This document shows positions 34,178-42,479 of a DNA stretch of 64,000 bases, piece after piece. Below the pieces are notes generated by a model, which worked only from the letters and a program-made list of their open reading frames with translations, had not been told where the DNA came from and searched no databases. Position 1 is the stretch's first letter; each line of letters starts with the position of its first letter. The translations under genes were made by a program, and so were the position numbers. This DNA comes from Nocardiopsis sp. TSRI0078 (GTDB taxonomy: Bacteria; Actinomycetota; Actinomycetes; Streptosporangiales; Streptosporangiaceae), in NCBI RefSeq assembly GCF_001905145.1, contig NZ_LWLB01000032.1:222622-286621 (forward strand). Reading direction: 5' to 3'.

Positions 34178-34653
34178 GTTCGCCAAACCTTTTCTCGTCC
34201 GCCCTTGCTGTTGCGGCGCGGGTCGGTTGCCGTCTCACTGGCTCCAACGCGGCTTCCCGCGGAACATGACGTGAGTACGGAGGCTTTCTTGGTGGGATGG
34301 GGACCGGAGGTCTCGCTGCCCGCCCAGCGGGCCCAGCGCGCCGCTGCACGGCTCCACGATCCTTGGTCACTGTAATGACCAGGAGAAACCAAAGATTTCC
34401 CAATGCCGGGTGTCCCACGTCACGCGGAGGTAATGCGGGGGTGCTTCCCGGAGGGGCCGCAGAGGTTCGAACTCCCTATCACCGCAGGGATCGGGGCCGA
34501 CACCAGACACTCCCACGAACCCCTCGAAAGGGTAATGTGAGCTCTGTCACACCATGATGGATCCGTCGGGTGGGCCGGTGTGCGCAGACCACTCCCGAAC
34601 ATGCGCTAGAGTTTTTCTTGTCCGAACGACAGGGCGGACAGGGCAGCAGCTCA
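34178..34653. other. Gap between ssgB and tRNA-Val(CAC)
   Basis: About 475 bp with lower GC than average and no supported gene. It should hold the ssgB promoter (minus) and the tRNA promoter (plus). No clear boxes or repeats were recognised. Confidence 0.4.
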
Positions 34654-34727
34654 GGGCGATTAGCTCAGTTGGCTAGAGCGCGTCGTTCACACCGACGAGG
34701 TCACTGGTTCGAGTCCAGTATCGCCCA
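34654..34727 (+). tRNA. tRNA-Val (anticodon CAC)
   Basis: Acceptor GGGCGAT/ATCGCCC, D-arm AGCTCAGTTGGCTAGAGC, anticodon loop TTCACAC in a CGTCG/CGACG stem, T-loop GGTTCGAGTCC. It reads GUG. CCA is not encoded. It is isolated from the minus-strand tRNA cluster. Confidence 0.95.
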
Positions 34728-34735
34728 CACGCGAA

Positions 34736-34776
34736 GAGGGGCCGGGTTTTCGTGTCACACGAAAGCCCGGTCCCTC
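34736..34776 (+). terminator. Terminator after tRNA-Val(CAC)
   Basis: A 19-bp stem with two G-T wobbles, arms GAGGGGCCGGGTTTTCGTG and CACGAAAGCCCGGTCCCTC, with the three-base loop TCA, starting nine bases after the tRNA. Confidence 0.8.
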
Positions 34777-34878
34777 TCCTCGTTCCCGGCCTCTTCCCTT
34801 CCGCGCGCGGACGCGCGCGTGCCCGCCGTGGGACGGACCGTGCGCCCGCCCCACCGGAAGGCCGTCGCCCGGCCGCGC

Positions 34879-35298
34879 CTACTCGGCGGGCGGTGTGCCG
34901 GGCAGCGGGCGCCGCCGCGCCGCCCAGCGCTCCCGGACGCGTCGGAAGATCTCGTTCCTGAGCCGGATCCCGTACCGCTCCGCGCGGTGGAACCACACCT
35001 GGGCGGGCCGCACCAGCCTCCGGGCCCAGCGGAACTCGGTGCTGATGACGACCAGGCCGAGGAGGACGGCGGCAACGCCGGGGCCGGGAGCGACCATCAT
35101 GAGGAGCCCGGCCAGGATCACGACGGTGCCGACGGTCCCCACCAGGATGCGCCAGGGCAGGTGCAGGGCCGGGTGGGTGTGCATGCGCCTGCGGAACAGG
35201 CGCAGCCTCGCTCGTAGCCGCCGCCACCTGCGCACGCGGGCAGGGCGGCGGGGGGATGTCTCCGGGGCCGGTGGGCCGTTCGGTGGGCTCGGTGACAT
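34879..35298 (-). CDS. PGPGW-type transmembrane protein (TIGR02611-like)
   Basis: 139 residues from the ATG at 35296-35298 (an upstream ATG at 35334 lacks a ribosome site). A basic, proline-rich N-terminus precedes two adjacent hydrophobic segments (about 60-78 and 80-97) containing MMVAPGPGVAAVLLGLVVISTEFRWA, the hallmark of this actinobacterial family. Basic C-terminal tail. Function unknown. It is divergent from thrS. Confidence 0.75.
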   Translation of the reverse strand: MSPSPPNGPPAPETSPRRPARVRRWRRLRARLRLFRRRMHTHPALHLPWRILVGTVGTVVILAGLLMMVAPGPGVAAVLLGLVVISTEFRWARRLVRPAQVWFHRAERYGIRLRNEIFRRVRERWAARRRPLPGTPPAE

Positions 35299-35745
35299 GC
35301 GCTCACAGTATTCGGTCGAAGCGAGTAGATGCATTCGGGTCGACTGGGGGCGGTCGTCGGCGGTGGTCGGATGTCTGCCTGATTGTCACCGATCCCGATG
35401 CCGGGATCAATGGTCTTTCGTAAGGCTGTGGACAGCCCTGAGAAGGGTGACTCTTGACAGAACACACTCATGTCCCAACTTGTGCCCCACCTGTCACTCC
35501 TCATGTGACCGCGGCCCGGGGCAACCGAATCCTGGGCCGGATACACAGCCGAAACCACGGGCCGCGTTCCCCCGCCCCGTGGCCGCGGGAGGGCGGGCCC
35601 CGCGGACGCCGAGGGCCCCGGACGACCTGTGGACGACCGGGGCGGACCCCTTCCGGAGCCGATAGCATCGGGGAAGACGCCCGACCGCCCGCCCGGGGCG
35701 GTCGCCGCGCGTTCGACAGCAATCCACGTCTTCCTAGGAGTCACC
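35299..35745. other. Upstream region of thrS
   Basis: About 445 bp without a supported gene. A TTGACA at 35454-35459 is a possible -35 box for thrS, but its partner is unclear. I looked for a T-box leader (conserved GGTGG-type antiterminator bulge before an aminoacyl-tRNA synthetase gene) and did not find one. Confidence 0.35.
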
Positions 35746-37719
35746 GTGTCCGCCGCGCCTGAGCTGCACATCACCCTCGCCGGAACCCCGCGTGCGGTGG
35801 CGGCCACCACCACGGCGGGGCAGGCACTGGAGGCCGACGGCAGGACCGTCATCGCGGCGCTGGTCAACGGCGAGCCGCGCGACCTCGCCCGGGAGTTGCA
35901 CGACGGCGACACCGTCGAGCCGATCACCATCGACTCCGAGGAGGGTCGGGCGATCCTGCGCCACTCCACCGCGCACGTCCTCGCCCAGGCCGTCCAGGAG
36001 CTCTTCCCCGAGGCCAAGCTGGGCATCGGTCCGCCCGTCGAGAACGGCTTCTACTACGACTTCGACGTCGCCGAGCCCTTCACCCCCTCCGACCTGAAGA
36101 GCATCGAGAAGAAGATGCAGCAGATCGTCAAGCAGGGGCAGCGCTTCGACCGCCGCGTCGTCTCCGACGAGGACGCCCGCGCCGAGCTGGCCACCGAGCC
36201 CTACAAGCTGGAGCTGATCGGTCTCAAGGGAGGCGCCACCGAGGCCGCCGAGGGCGCGGGGGTGGAGGTCGGCGCCGGCGAGCTGACCGTCTACGACAAC
36301 ATCCACCCGCGCACCGGCGAGCTGTGCTGGAAGGACCTGTGCCGCGGGCCGCACCTGCCCACCACCCGCGTCATCCCGGCCTTCAAGCTCATGCGCACCG
36401 CCGCCGCCTACTGGCGGGGCAAGGAGACCAACCCGCAGCTGCAGCGGATCTACGGCACCGCGTGGGAGAGCAAGGAGGCCCTCAAGGACCACCTGGCCTT
36501 CCTGGAGGAGGCCGAGAAGCGCGACCACCGCAAGCTCGGTGCCGAGCTCGACCTGTTCTCCATCCCGGACGAGATCGGCTCGGGCCTGGCGGTCTTCCAC
36601 CCCAGGGGCGGCACCGTCCGCCGGGTGATGGAGGACTACTCCCGCAAGAGGCACGAGGAGAGCGGGTACGAGTTCGTCTACACCCCGCACGCCACCAAGA
36701 GCACCCTGTTCGAGAAGTCCCAGCACCTGAGCTGGTACGCGGACGGGATGTACCCCCCCATGCAGCTCGACGGCGGCCAGGACTACTACCTCAAGCCGAT
36801 GAACTGCCCGATGCACAACCTGATCTTCGACGCGCGCGGGCGCTCCTACCGTGAGCTGCCGCTGCGCCTGTTCGAGTTCGGCACCGTGTACCGGTACGAG
36901 AAGTCGGGCGTGGTGCACGGCCTGACCCGCGCGCGCGGCTTCACCCAGGACGACGCGCACATCTACTGCACCAAGGAGCAGATGGCCGGCGAGCTCGACT
37001 CGCTGCTGACCTTCGTGCTCGACCTGCTGCGCGACTACGGCCTGGACGACTTCTACCTGGAGCTGTCCACCAAGGACCCGGAGAAGTACGTCGGCGGGGA
37101 CGAGGTCTGGGCGGAGGCCACCGAGACCCTGCGCGAGGCCGCGCAGAAGCAGGGCCTGGACCTGGTCATGGACCCGGGCGGGGCCGCATTCTACGGCCCC
37201 AAGATCTCGGTGCAGGCCAAGGACGCCATCGGCCGGACCTGGCAGATGTCCACCATCCAGCTGGACTTCAACCTGCCCGAGCTGTTCGACCTGCAGTACA
37301 CCGCGGCCGACGGCTCGCGCCAGCGCCCGGTGATGATCCACCGCGCCCTGTTCGGCTCCATCGAGCGGTTCTTCGCCGTCCTGCTGGAGCACTACGCGGG
37401 CGCTTTCCCGGCCTGGCTGGCCCCGGTGCAGGCGGTCGGCATCCCCATCGCCGACGAGCACGTGCCCTACCTGCAGGAGGTCGCCGCCAGGCTGCGCGCC
37501 GAGGGCATCCGCGTCGAGGTGGACGCCAGTGACGACCGCATGCAGAAGAAGATCCGCAACGCCCAGAAGCAGAAGGTGCCCTTCATGCTGCTGGCCGGCG
37601 ACGAGGACATCAGCAAGAACGCGGTGTCCTTCCGCTACCGGGACGGCTCACAGAACAACGGTGTGCCGGTGGACGAGGCGGTGGCCGAGATCGTGGCCGC
37701 CGTACGCGAGCGCCGCTAG
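35746..37719 (+). CDS. thrS: Threonine--tRNA ligase
   Basis: 657 residues from the GTG at 35746, which has AGGAG five bases upstream. Domains in order: TGS (about 5-65), editing/SAD domain (about 75-230, with [12 protein letters not shown] and a Cys/His set near CRGPHLPTT), class II catalytic core (about 270-535, with MNCPMHN carrying the zinc Cys and the motif 3 [13 protein letters not shown]) and the anticodon domain (about 545-657). It charges tRNA-Thr and clears mischarged serine. No operon partner; a terminator follows. Confidence 0.97.
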   Translation: MSAAPELHITLAGTPRAVAATTTAGQALEADGRTVIAALVNGEPRDLARELHDGDTVEPITIDSEEGRAILRHSTAHVLAQAVQELFPEAKLGIGPPVENGFYYDFDVAEPFTPSDLKSIEKKMQQIVKQGQRFDRRVVSDEDARAELATEPYKLELIGLKGGATEAAEGAGVEVGAGELTVYDNIHPRTGELCWKDLCRGPHLPTTRVIPAFKLMRTAAAYWRGKETNPQLQRIYGTAWESKEALKDHLAFLEEAEKRDHRKLGAELDLFSIPDEIGSGLAVFHPRGGTVRRVMEDYSRKRHEESGYEFVYTPHATKSTLFEKSQHLSWYADGMYPPMQLDGGQDYYLKPMNCPMHNLIFDARGRSYRELPLRLFEFGTVYRYEKSGVVHGLTRARGFTQDDAHIYCTKEQMAGELDSLLTFVLDLLRDYGLDDFYLELSTKDPEKYVGGDEVWAEATETLREAAQKQGLDLVMDPGGAAFYGPKISVQAKDAIGRTWQMSTIQLDFNLPELFDLQYTAADGSRQRPVMIHRALFGSIERFFAVLLEHYAGAFPAWLAPVQAVGIPIADEHVPYLQEVAARLRAEGIRVEVDASDDRMQKKIRNAQKQKVPFMLLAGDEDISKNAVSFRYRDGSQNNGVPVDEAVAEIVAAVRERR

Positions 37720-37758
37720 GGGCGGGGCGCGTCGGCGCCCCGCACCGCACACACGGGG

Positions 37759-37789
37759 AGCGCCCATCCGAGGGGAACGGATGGGCGCT
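37759..37789. terminator. Bidirectional terminator after thrS
   Basis: Perfect 12-bp stem AGCGCCCATCCG / CGGATGGGCGCT with a seven-base loop AGGGGAA, between convergent genes. Confidence 0.85.
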
Positions 37790-37807
37790 TCGTCGTTCGG
37801 GGGCGCC

Positions 37808-37966
37808 TCAGCGCTCCTCGCCCTGCGCGGTCTCCTCCTCGTCGTCGCGGAACAGGTCCGCCCGGGAGATGCGCGCGGTCGCGTTGGGATCCGGGGCGGT
37901 CTCCTCCTCGTCGTCGCGGAACAGGTCCGCGCGCGAGATGCGATGCGTCGCGTTGGGGTCACTCAT
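37808..37966 (-). CDS. 52-residue acidic protein made of two tandem repeats
   Basis: ATG at 37964-37966 with AAGGAG ten bases upstream. After Met-Ser the protein is two near-identical 22-residue units (residues 3-24 and 26-47) of the form DPNATxRISRADLFRDDEEETA, separated by one Pro, and ends QGEER. Only one position differs between the units (His8 versus Ala31). Each unit could form a basic-then-acidic amphipathic helix; no signal peptide or membrane segment is present. No family is recognised. It converges with thrS and lies downstream of a gene for a membrane-anchored protein on the same strand. Confidence 0.7.
   Translation of the reverse strand: MSDPNATHRISRADLFRDDEEETAPDPNATARISRADLFRDDEEETAQGEER
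37826..37960 (-). repeat. Tandem 69-bp coding repeat, two copies
   Basis: The two units at 37895-37960 and 37826-37891 are offset by 69 bp and nearly identical at DNA level too, including the run TCCTCCTCGTCGTCGCGGAA in both. Conservation of synonymous positions points to a recent duplication or ongoing conversion. Confidence 0.8.
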
Positions 37967-38068
37967 GGGGGTGTTACTCCTTGTTGCTACGGGGCAAGCG
38001 GATCCTATCCGCCCCTCGCGGGTGGGCCGCACACCCGAAAGGGGCGTACGTGCCGGTGACGGCGCCGC

Positions 38069-38713
38069 TCAGCGGCCCGTCGCCCGCCGTTTCCAGGCCT
38101 CGGCGGGGATCCGCTCCACGAGGTCGACCAGGTAGTCGGCGACGGTCAGGGCACGGTCGGGATCCAGTCTCATGGCCGCCCAGGTGAGGACGTAGTCCCC
38201 GCTGAAGCGCACGGGCAGGGATCGCGACCGGGGGTCGGTCAGCAGCCACTTGGTGACCACGCCGTCGAGCACGGCCCCGGTGAACGCGGGGTCGTTGCCC
38301 GAGGTGTGGAAGGCGCCGGCGAAGGTGTCGTCGGAGGCGCCCCGGTCCCGCCTGCGCGTGATCTGCAGTTCCGCGCCCGGACCGGGGGTGCGCACGGCCA
38401 CGATCCGGTGGACGTGCTGGACCCTGCCCGTGCCCCTGCCCATCGTGTGCGTCTGCTCGAAGGCGACCACCGGGTACTGGCGGCGGCGTCCGGTGAGCAC
38501 GTGCTGGGCGCGCGGGTGCGGACCGACGGCGGACCGGGGCAGGGCGGCCTCTCCCAGCGGGCTCGGGAGGTGGTCGGTGTAGGTCCATCCGTGCGCGTGC
38601 GCCCAGCCGCGCAGTTCGGCCGTGCGCTCCTTGCGGAAGTGCGCGGCGACCACGACCGCGCCGGCCGACATGACGACGGCGACCAGCGCGATCACAGACA
38701 GGGCGCCTTCCAT
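38069..38713 (-). CDS. Membrane-anchored protein of unknown function
   Basis: 214 residues from the ATG at 38711-38713, preceded by GGAGGAG. One N-terminal hydrophobic segment (about 5-25) ends in a positive stretch (HFRKERTAELR), so the rest is probably cytoplasmic. The body (YTDHLPSPLGEAAL, RRRQYPVVAFEQTH, FTGAVLDGVVTKWLL) resembles actinobacterial DUF3137-type proteins, but I cannot name a function. The small repeat protein gene follows it by 102 bp on the same strand. Confidence 0.7.
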   Translation of the reverse strand: MEGALSVIALVAVVMSAGAVVVAAHFRKERTAELRGWAHAHGWTYTDHLPSPLGEAALPRSAVGPHPRAQHVLTGRRRQYPVVAFEQTHTMGRGTGRVQHVHRIVAVRTPGPGAELQITRRRDRGASDDTFAGAFHTSGNDPAFTGAVLDGVVTKWLLTDPRSRSLPVRFSGDYVLTWAAMRLDPDRALTVADYLVDLVERIPAEAWKRRATGR

Positions 38714-39152
38714 CCGGTGTCTCCTCCGGGCGGGGATGTGGTTGACCGTGGGCCCCGCCAGGAGCCCACCGTGAGGTGGCCGGGTCCGGCACAACCAGGA
38801 ACCCGTGCTGGTGGTACGGGTCCATTCTGTGTTGATTGCAGGGACTTGTCACCCCTTGGCGTCGTTCCCCGGTGACTCATCGGAGTTCACAGATCCCTCG
38901 TGTTCCGTCCCTGTCTACCCGAGTCGCTCTCGGAGTCACCACCGCGGGCGGTCTGTACGGCCACCACCTGCGCGAACACGGCCCTTTCCCGGAGCCGCGT
39001 GCCTTTCCGGCCCTATCCCACGCGGTTTCCCGCTTTCTTTCGGACCTTTGGTAATTCACTGGATACACAGGGTGAAAAAGGGTCCGGAATCGGCCCCGGT
39101 TCATCCGCGACGGCGCCGACAGGAAGGCGGTCCGACGGGCGGACCGCATCTG
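38714..39152. other. Upstream region of the 38069-38713 gene
   Basis: About 440 bp without a supported gene. GC is lower than usual around 38800-39080 (for example TTTCCCGCTTTCTTTCGGACCTTTGGTAATTC-type sequence), consistent with promoter DNA or decayed sequence. No repeats or hairpins stood out. Confidence 0.35.
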
Positions 39153-39383
39153 GTGGTGGTCGCGGCAGGCCGGGTCACGGCGTTGGACGCCGACGCGGTC
39201 ATGCAGTCCACCCGTCGCGACGGCGGCCCGGGCCTGCTGTTCACCGGACCGGACCGCGTCATCGCCACCGTCACCCTCGACTTCGACGCCGCCGGCCGCA
39301 CCACCGCCGTGCACAATGCGGCCGACCCGGGCAAGCCCGGGGCCGTCGCCGAGGGCACCGCCCACGACCTCGGGACGCGGTGA
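39153..39383 (+). pseudogene. Probable remnant of the C-terminal domain of an ECF41-like sigma factor
   Basis: An open frame ending at 39383 has no convincing start codon or ribosome site, and its upstream part is low-complexity. The last 75 residues (AAGRVTALDADAVMQSTRR, then IATVTLDFDAAGRTTAVHNAADPGKPGAV) look like the end of the SnoaL-like extension found in ECF41/SigJ sigma factors, whose usual form is an FDxxGRIxAVxxxxNPDKL segment. No sigma domains 2 or 4 are nearby. I therefore read it as a decayed fragment, with low confidence; a short hypothetical protein is the alternative. Confidence 0.35.
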
Positions 39384-39426
39384 GTCCGAGGACACGAACG
39401 GCCCCGGCGGCAGGGAGCGGGTTCCC

Positions 39427-41322
39427 TCAGGAGACCCGGTGCGTCGAGAGGAGGCCCGCCGCGGCGTGGAGCGTGTGCTCCGGGGCGAGGAGCCTGCCGG
39501 CCGGCGACCGTTCGCCGCGGGCGGCGCCCTCCGCGGTGGAGGACCGCCGTGCGTACTGCTCACGGGCGTACAGGCGGATGAGTTCGTGCATCTCGTACCG
39601 TCCGGGGCCCGCGTAGTCGACCAGGTTCGCGTTGAGCAGCAGCTCCAGCGTCCGGTCCGCGTTCTCCACCGACCCCCCGAGCAGCTCGGCCGCCTCCTGG
39701 AGGGTGAACGCCGCGCCGTGCGCCCCGCCCAGCCGGCAGAACGCCTCGGCGGCCGCGGCCTGTCCGCCGTGGCGCAGGGCCGTGAGGCTGGCGCCGATCC
39801 GGTCGGCGACGCTGAGGCCGCCGGTGCGCAGCACGTCGAGGCGGCACCGCACGTCCGAGAGCCGTGAGAGCAGGTGGTCGGCGTAGCCCGCGGGGTGCGG
39901 GAGCAGGCGGTCGGCCACGGCCTGCAGAGCGGCCGGAAGGTGCCCGACCAGCCGTGCCAGCCTCCGCGCGGTGGGGGAGCCGGGAGGCAGGGGGTCCTCG
40001 CCGACCGTCCGGGTGAGCATGGACACGGCCGGCTCCGGCGCGAGGACGGACAGCCGGACCCTGAGGGAGGGGCGCAGCGACGTCAGGTTCTGCCGTGCGG
40101 TGACGAGCACGGCACAGGCCGGCTCCGACGGCAGGAGGGGAAGGACCTGCTCGACCGAGGCGGCGTCGTCCAGGACGATCAGCACCCGTTTCCCGGACAG
40201 CGCCGTGCGCAGCAGGGACGCGGCCTCCTCGGCGTCGGCCGGCGCCTCGTCGACGTCGAACGCCCTCAGGAACCGGGTGAGCACCGCATGCGGGGTCAGC
40301 GGTTCGGCGACCGCGGACACGCCGTGCAGGTCGACGTACAGCCGCCCGTCGGGGAACGTGCCGGCGATCCGGTGGGCCACGTGTACCGCCAGAGCCGACT
40401 TGCCCACCCCGGGACAGCCCTCGACGGACACGATCGGCGGAGCCGAGGCCCCCCGGGTGGTCAGGTGCGCGCTGATCAGTCCCACCTGCTCCTCGCGCCC
40501 GTGGAGCGCCGGGACGTCGATCGGCAGCTGCTGCGGCGTGCCGGACCGGCGTCCGCGCGGCGAGGGGTACTCCCCGGGCACGGGGCACAGTTCCGGGGAG
40601 CGGGCCAGGATCCGGCCGTGCAGCTTCCGCAGCGCGGGGCTGGGGTCCACCCCCAGTTCGTCGACCAGGCGGGAACGGATGTCCTGGTAGGCGTTGAGCG
40701 CCTCCGCGCAGCGCCCCTCCCGGCTCAGGGCCGTCATCCGCAGGATCCACAGCTGCTCGCGCAGAGGATGGTGGGCGCCGATCACCGAGTTCAACTGGTG
40801 GAGGACCTCGGTGTGCCGACCCTGCGCCAGCCGGACCTTCATGAGCTCCTCGAAGCAGGCGAGCCGCTGCTCGTCCAGGTGCGTGTGGGCGAGCGCCAGG
40901 TCGCCGTCGAGGGGGGTGTCCTGCAGGGCGTTGCCGCGCCACAGGTCCAGCGCCGCCTCCAGGAGAGGCCCCGCCTCGTCGGCCCCTCCCTCCTCCGCCG
41001 CGCGCAGGCCCCGGCGCAGCGCCGCGTCGAACACGGCGGAGTCCAGTTCTCGGGGCTCCACACGGATCTGGTAGCCGTCACCGCCGGTCTCGATCCGGTC
41101 CAGCAGCTGGCGCAGCTGGGACACGTAGGTCTTGATATTTCCCTTTGCCGACCGCGGGGATTTCTCGCCCCAAATGTCGTTGATCAGCTGCCCGAAGGAC
41201 ACCACGGTATTCGCTCTCAACAGGAGCGCGGCGAGGAGTTGGCGGTGTTTCAGCCGGTTGACGGGTACGGGGCCGCCGGCGTCGTCCACAATCTCGAGTG
41301 GTCCTAGTAATTTGAATTCCAT
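39427..41322 (-). CDS. SARP/AfsR-type regulator with NB-ARC ATPase domain
   Basis: 631 residues. An OmpR-like winged HTH (about 1-95, FKLLGPLEIVDDAG, NRLKHRQLLAALLLRANTVVS) is followed by a bacterial transcriptional activation domain (about 100-245), then an NB-ARC-like P-loop domain with GCPGVGKSALAVHVA (about 294-308) and LIVLDDAASVEQV, and a C-terminal helical region. This is the AfsR layout without the long TPR tail. SARPs bind direct repeats and activate secondary-metabolite or peptide operons. It is divergent from the cysteine-rich peptide operon, and three 11-bp-spaced repeats lie in the 310-bp gap, so that operon is the probable target. Confidence 0.92.
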   Translation of the reverse strand: MEFKLLGPLEIVDDAGGPVPVNRLKHRQLLAALLLRANTVVSFGQLINDIWGEKSPRSAKGNIKTYVSQLRQLLDRIETGGDGYQIRVEPRELDSAVFDAALRRGLRAAEEGGADEAGPLLEAALDLWRGNALQDTPLDGDLALAHTHLDEQRLACFEELMKVRLAQGRHTEVLHQLNSVIGAHHPLREQLWILRMTALSREGRCAEALNAYQDIRSRLVDELGVDPSPALRKLHGRILARSPELCPVPGEYPSPRGRRSGTPQQLPIDVPALHGREEQVGLISAHLTTRGASAPPIVSVEGCPGVGKSALAVHVAHRIAGTFPDGRLYVDLHGVSAVAEPLTPHAVLTRFLRAFDVDEAPADAEEAASLLRTALSGKRVLIVLDDAASVEQVLPLLPSEPACAVLVTARQNLTSLRPSLRVRLSVLAPEPAVSMLTRTVGEDPLPPGSPTARRLARLVGHLPAALQAVADRLLPHPAGYADHLLSRLSDVRCRLDVLRTGGLSVADRIGASLTALRHGGQAAAAEAFCRLGGAHGAAFTLQEAAELLGGSVENADRTLELLLNANLVDYAGPGRYEMHELIRLYAREQYARRSSTAEGAARGERSPAGRLLAPEHTLHAAAGLLSTHRVS

Positions 41323-41632
41323 GAGCGTCTCATATCATCCGTATTCCAGCTCGATTCCATGAACCAAGGTCTTCGGTGAGTCGCTGGTCCTTCCGGTGTG
41401 CCCCGGTCAAGGCGGTGAACGGCAACCGTGTCCACCATTTTGCGCAGCGTAACACGGGTTTCGAGACGGGAAACGGAATTGGCCGAATCCGGCCGAGGTG
41501 GTTCTGAGTTCTCCCGAAGGAGGCTCGGCCGTGGTTTCCGTGCCGGAATGAACCGCCGGTGAACCGCCTGTGTACCCGCTGCTGGTTGTCTGTGGATTGC
41601 CAGCTATGGCGCTTACCGAGAAAGGAAGAGAC
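41323..41632. promoter_or_regulatory. Divergent promoter region of the SARP gene and peptide operon
   Basis: The region has notably lower GC than its surroundings. It contains the direct repeats TGAACCGCC-GG (41549), TGAACCGCC-TG (41560) and TGTACCCGC-TG (41571). The 11-bp step, one helical turn, is the known geometry of SARP target sites. They end about 50 bp before the peptide start codon, a natural position for activation. The exact -10 box is uncertain. Confidence 0.7.
41549..41581 (+). repeat. Three SARP-like direct repeats, 11-bp period
   Basis: The first two nine-base cores are identical and the third matches at six of nine positions. All three begin 11 bp apart on the strand reading toward the peptide operon. 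Binding by the divergent SARP is inferred. Confidence 0.65.
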
Positions 41633-41836
41633 ATGATCAGCTTGATCACGTCGATGAGCGACCGGATGCTCCAGTCGGTCGCTCCGCAGGTGCGGGCCGA
41701 GGCGGCCGCCTGCGGTCCGTGGCGCAATTCCCACTGCAACCGCTGCGGGTTCCTCTGGACCAACAGGGTGCAGTACCAGAGGCGGTCCTGCAGCTCCGGC
41801 ACGCAGATCCGCGAGCTGGACTGCGGTACCTGCTGA
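41633..41836 (+). CDS. 67-residue six-cysteine peptide, probable secreted-peptide precursor
   Basis: ATG at 41633 with AAGGAAGAG closely upstream. The N-terminal 25 or so residues (MISLITSMSDRMLQSVAPQV, then RAEAAA) lack Cys and could be an amphipathic leader ending in an Ala-x-Ala-like site. The remaining about 41 residues start CGPWRNSHCNRCGFLW and end DCGTC, with six Cys in all, enough for three disulfides; the core is basic in the middle (YQRR). No known bacteriocin family is recognised. The genes behind it encode a thioredoxin-like protein, an exporter, a signal peptidase and a MauE-like oxidoreductase partner, as expected for maturation of a disulfide-rich peptide. Confidence 0.75.
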   Translation: MISLITSMSDRMLQSVAPQVRAEAAACGPWRNSHCNRCGFLWTNRVQYQRRSCSSGTQIRELDCGTC

Positions 41837-41862
41837 GTGGGCTGACCCGCTCATGGTGAGAG

Positions 41863-41894
41863 CGCGGGGGCGGGGCCTCGGCCCCGCCCCCGCG
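41863..41894 (+). terminator. Strong hairpin between the peptide gene and the maturation genes
   Basis: Arms CGCGGGGGCGGGGCC and GGCCCCGCCCCCGCG form a stem of about 14-15 bp with a minimal loop, 26 bp after the peptide stop and 27 bp before the next start. Most likely an attenuating terminator or RNA-stabilising structure that raises the dose of precursor over the processing genes. Confidence 0.65.
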
Positions 41895-41921
41895 GAACCG
41901 GTTCGAAAGGAAGGGTGTGTC

Positions 41922-42476
41922 GTGTTCTTCGTCGTCGTCGCAGTGGCACTGGTCGGGGCGCTGGGTCTCCTGAACCTGCTGCTGTCCATCGGGGTGGTCC
42001 GCAGGCTGCGGCAGCACACCGAGCTCCTGGAGAAACGCCCACCGTCGACGGACGAGGACATCCCGGCCTCGGCGGTGTCCGTCGGCACCCCGGTCGGGGA
42101 GGTGAGGGCCACGTCCACGCGGGGCGCGGAACTGTCCTTCGGCGCGGACACCGACCGCCTCGTGGTGGCCTTCCTCTCCCCGGACTGCTCGCCGTGCCGC
42201 AAGCGGCTACCCCTCCTCCTCGACCACGCCGCGCAGCACCCGGACGCGCACGTGCTCGCCGTGGTGATCGAGGAGAACGGACTGGAGGCGGAGATGGTCG
42301 CCCGGCTGGAGCCGGCCGTGCCGGTGGTGGTCCAACCCTGGGAGGGAGAGCTGCCCAGGCTCTTCGACGTCCAGGGCACTCCCTCCTTCGTCACACTGGA
42401 GAACGGTGCCGTGACGGCGACCAGCGTCTTCGCGCCCAGCACCGGTGACGCCGCGCTGAGCACGGCGGCCGGGTGA
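41922..42476 (+). CDS. MauD/TlpA-like thioredoxin-fold membrane protein
   Basis: 184 residues from the GTG at 41922, which has AAAGGAAGGG six bases upstream. One N-terminal membrane segment (about 2-24) is followed by a linker and a thioredoxin-like domain with the redox motif C89-S-P-C92 (FLSPDCSPCRKRLP) and the cis-Pro loop GTPSF. The layout is that of MauD, which with MauE forms disulfides in the methylamine dehydrogenase small subunit. Here it probably oxidises or isomerises the six-Cys peptide. Positive residues after the membrane segment (VVRRLRQ) leave its orientation unclear. Confidence 0.82.
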   Translation: MFFVVVAVALVGALGLLNLLLSIGVVRRLRQHTELLEKRPPSTDEDIPASAVSVGTPVGEVRATSTRGAELSFGADTDRLVVAFLSPDCSPCRKRLPLLLDHAAQHPDAHVLAVVIEENGLEAEMVARLEPAVPVVVQPWEGELPRLFDVQGTPSFVTLENGAVTATSVFAPSTGDAALSTAAG

Positions 42477-42479
42477 GGC

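Noticed and set aside
35299-35745. Possible T-box or other riboswitch before thrS
   Set aside because: No T-box bulge consensus, specifier hairpin or terminator/antiterminator pair could be found.
37826-37960. Two 66-69-bp repeats as a minimal CRISPR-like array
   Set aside because: The repeats are adjacent without spacers and encode a translated, conserved peptide motif.
41633-41836. Lanthipeptide or thiopeptide precursor
   Set aside because: The peptide is Cys-rich but no LanM/LanB/LanC, YcaO or radical SAM enzyme is encoded around it.
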